Origin: Rhea pennata
Lineage: Eukaryota > Chordata > Aves > Rheiformes > Rheidae
DNA: 64,000 nucleotides
Direction of reading: 5' to 3'
NCBI RefSeq assembly: GCF_028389875.1
Contig: NC_084663.1
Coordinates: 14,646,666 to 14,710,665 of the forward strand
Shown here: one piece after another, positions 62,587 through 64,000 of the stretch
Layout of the letters: every line of letters starts with the position of its first letter
How positions within the stretch are numbered: the stretch's first letter is position 1
Notes under the pieces: model-generated
Database searches by the model: none
Told to the model about the DNA's origin: nothing
Seen by the model: only the letters and a program-made list of their open reading frames with translations
Position numbers and translations under genes: made by a program

Positions 62587-64000
62587 GTTTGTAGGTAGGA
62601 ACGCTAAGAATGAAAACTCAGTTTGGCTCCATGATGGTTCAGGACAGTGGTTTCAACACTGGATTTGTGGACTCTGACACATTTTATTGATAAGTCCATA
62701 TTTACTTAGAAAGTTCTCCTATGTAGATTGTGCTAGTGTATACATAAATCAGCTTTTCTTAGGTCAGTTCTTGTGGATTTCTTCATGGGAGAGGTGATTC
62801 TTAAGACCACAGATTTAATGTTTTTGGTTTGTAGATTTGAAGTAAGGCATGACAGGGATTGCTTTTGCTAATGATTGCAAAATGTGCGTATGTGTGATGT
62901 AATGTTGGACAGGAAGAAGAATCTTTAGGTTGCATGCTTTATTAAGGCAATTTATGCACAGGAAACTTTCCTTGTTTGTTTATCCTCTAAATTCTTTTTC
63001 CTTTTTTGCAGTGTATGCAGTAGCCCTGCTTTAATCTGTCTTTAAAGACATACGCATAATTACCTTCCTGTATGTTATGTTGTGTATCAACCCTTTAGAA
63101 TCTTTTTCTCTACCTCTCCTTATATGAAGAAAGTATTTTTGAGGGGAGAAGGAAGGCAGGGAAACACCATGCAGGCTCTTTTTCCTGGTGGTCTAAGAAA
63201 ATGAAACAGAATAACAACTTTTGATCATCTCTCTGTTACCTGAGATGACCTGCACAAACAAGTAACACCAAGAACAGTAGGAGTTTGTTGGGGTCTGAAA
63301 GCAGGAGTGCTGGAAGTCTCTGTATCGTGCTTGCAAGACCCCACTGAGAATGGAAGCTGCAGTTAGTGATCCTGTGACTGTGGAGCCAACCTGAGCCCAT
63401 AGTAACACAAATTTACTGCTGGGAGCAAATAGAAATTGGAGTTTTGGTTTGGGCTCAGTGCTGTGTGAACAGTTACTCTGCTTTTGTATTCAAATTGACT
63501 TGAATAGTAACATCGTATGGTAGTTGAGCTGACATGTCTTGTTTGGCACAGACCGGGGAGGGATGTGTGTGTAATTTTTGTATCTTTTACCTTTGAATCA
63601 TTTTATTTGTAAATTTGATGATTCTTTTCTACCCTTCCTCCTCTTCCTTGGCCCATACAGAAGTTGAATGTTGTCTGTGCAGATCTTAAATAAATGTTAT
63701 CTCAGCAGTTTGCTTGTTTGTTCCAGAACACTTTGATTTAACTCCTTCAGACTTGAACACATTCCTTAAAAAAAGAATCTTAATGTTTGCACTGCATGTG
63801 TTCTGATATTTAAATACTACTCCAGGAAATTGTTTTAATATTCTACCTGTAGTTAAAGTGGATAAAGCAACAGGTTTGCCAGTACTTTTAGTTTAGAGAG
63901 TTTAGAACCTCTTCTGTTTGTACCTCTCCTGTACTTGGAGGAAGTAAGTTCTCCTTAAATATTGGGGGAACAGCATGTTTCTCAGTAAGTTGGAAAATAG

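Larger units (their letters stand above)
53099..64000 (+). other. Presumed first intron(s) of the rightward gene
   Basis: About 11 kb, T-rich on the + strand (line 53221-53280: A13, T30, C9, G8) with long pyrimidine tracts (55202-55280, 58044-58081, 62511-62562). No exon coding for a recognisable protein is present. The candidate exon at 60489-60545 and the repeats listed separately are the only structured features I see. A strong acceptor-like tract ends at 63660 (CTTGGCCCATACAG) and a GTAAGT donor follows near 63937, but the interval has stops in all frames and an AATAAA. Confidence 0.4.

Noticed and set aside
63661-63936. Interval between a strong acceptor-like tract and a GTAAGT donor
   Set aside because: All frames are closed, it contains AATAAA and a second internal acceptor, and a 276-bp non-coding internal exon is unlikely without transcript support.
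1-64000. tRNA, rRNA, CRISPR array, integrated virus or prokaryotic operon
   Set aside because: No cloverleaf with A/B boxes, no rRNA blocks, no regularly spaced direct repeats and no viral polymerase or capsid-like frames were found on either strand.

Overview
This is a vertebrate nuclear DNA window, most likely from a bird (possibly another sauropsid). The main evidence is two fragments of CR1 LINE 3' ends, the dominant bird retrotransposon, one of which still reads cleanly through the CR1 ORF2 C-terminus. Identifiable repeats are otherwise sparse, there are no Alu- or L1-like mammalian repeats, and GC-rich patches alternate with AT-rich, intron-like DNA. There are no bacterial-style genes, operons, rRNA, tRNA or CRISPR arrays that I can support. 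Nearly all of the window looks non-coding (intergenic, intronic or 5' UTR). I could not assign a gene name to any segment.

Layout. (1) 1-5.5 kb: unremarkable non-coding DNA with a 17-bp x3 minisatellite and an old CR1 fragment. (2) 5.5-16 kb: GC-richer block with a tight AP-1/NF-E2 plus GATA plus E-box cluster near 7.15 kb, two CpG-rich patches (10.3-10.7 and 14.2-14.6 kb) and several chance-looking open frames. (3) 16-28 kb: AT-richer, with one exon-like segment at 17139-17300 that has good splice sites but an in-frame stop. (4) 28-50 kb: intron-like DNA with long A-runs on the + strand and an apparent A>T, C>G bias, as expected if it is transcribed leftward. A possible terminal coding exon lies on the minus strand at 29294-29473. 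(5) 50.2-53.1 kb: a large CpG island, the clearest functional feature. Its left half has promoter motifs oriented for leftward transcription (NF-Y, CRE-like, YY1). Its right half has YY1 sites and a perfect CAG|GTGAGT donor for a rightward transcript. I read it as a divergent promoter for two genes. (6) 53.1-64 kb: T-rich, intron-like DNA fitting the first intron(s) of the rightward gene. It holds a well-bounded 57-bp candidate exon, an ancient SINE-like relict, a young CR1 3' end and a striking perfect 63-bp inverted repeat with a 3-nt loop.

Working model: two divergent housekeeping-type genes share the 50-53 kb island, and most of the window is their introns. The best leads are the near-perfect foldback at 58724-58852, the strand-composition switch at the island, and the three exon candidates.
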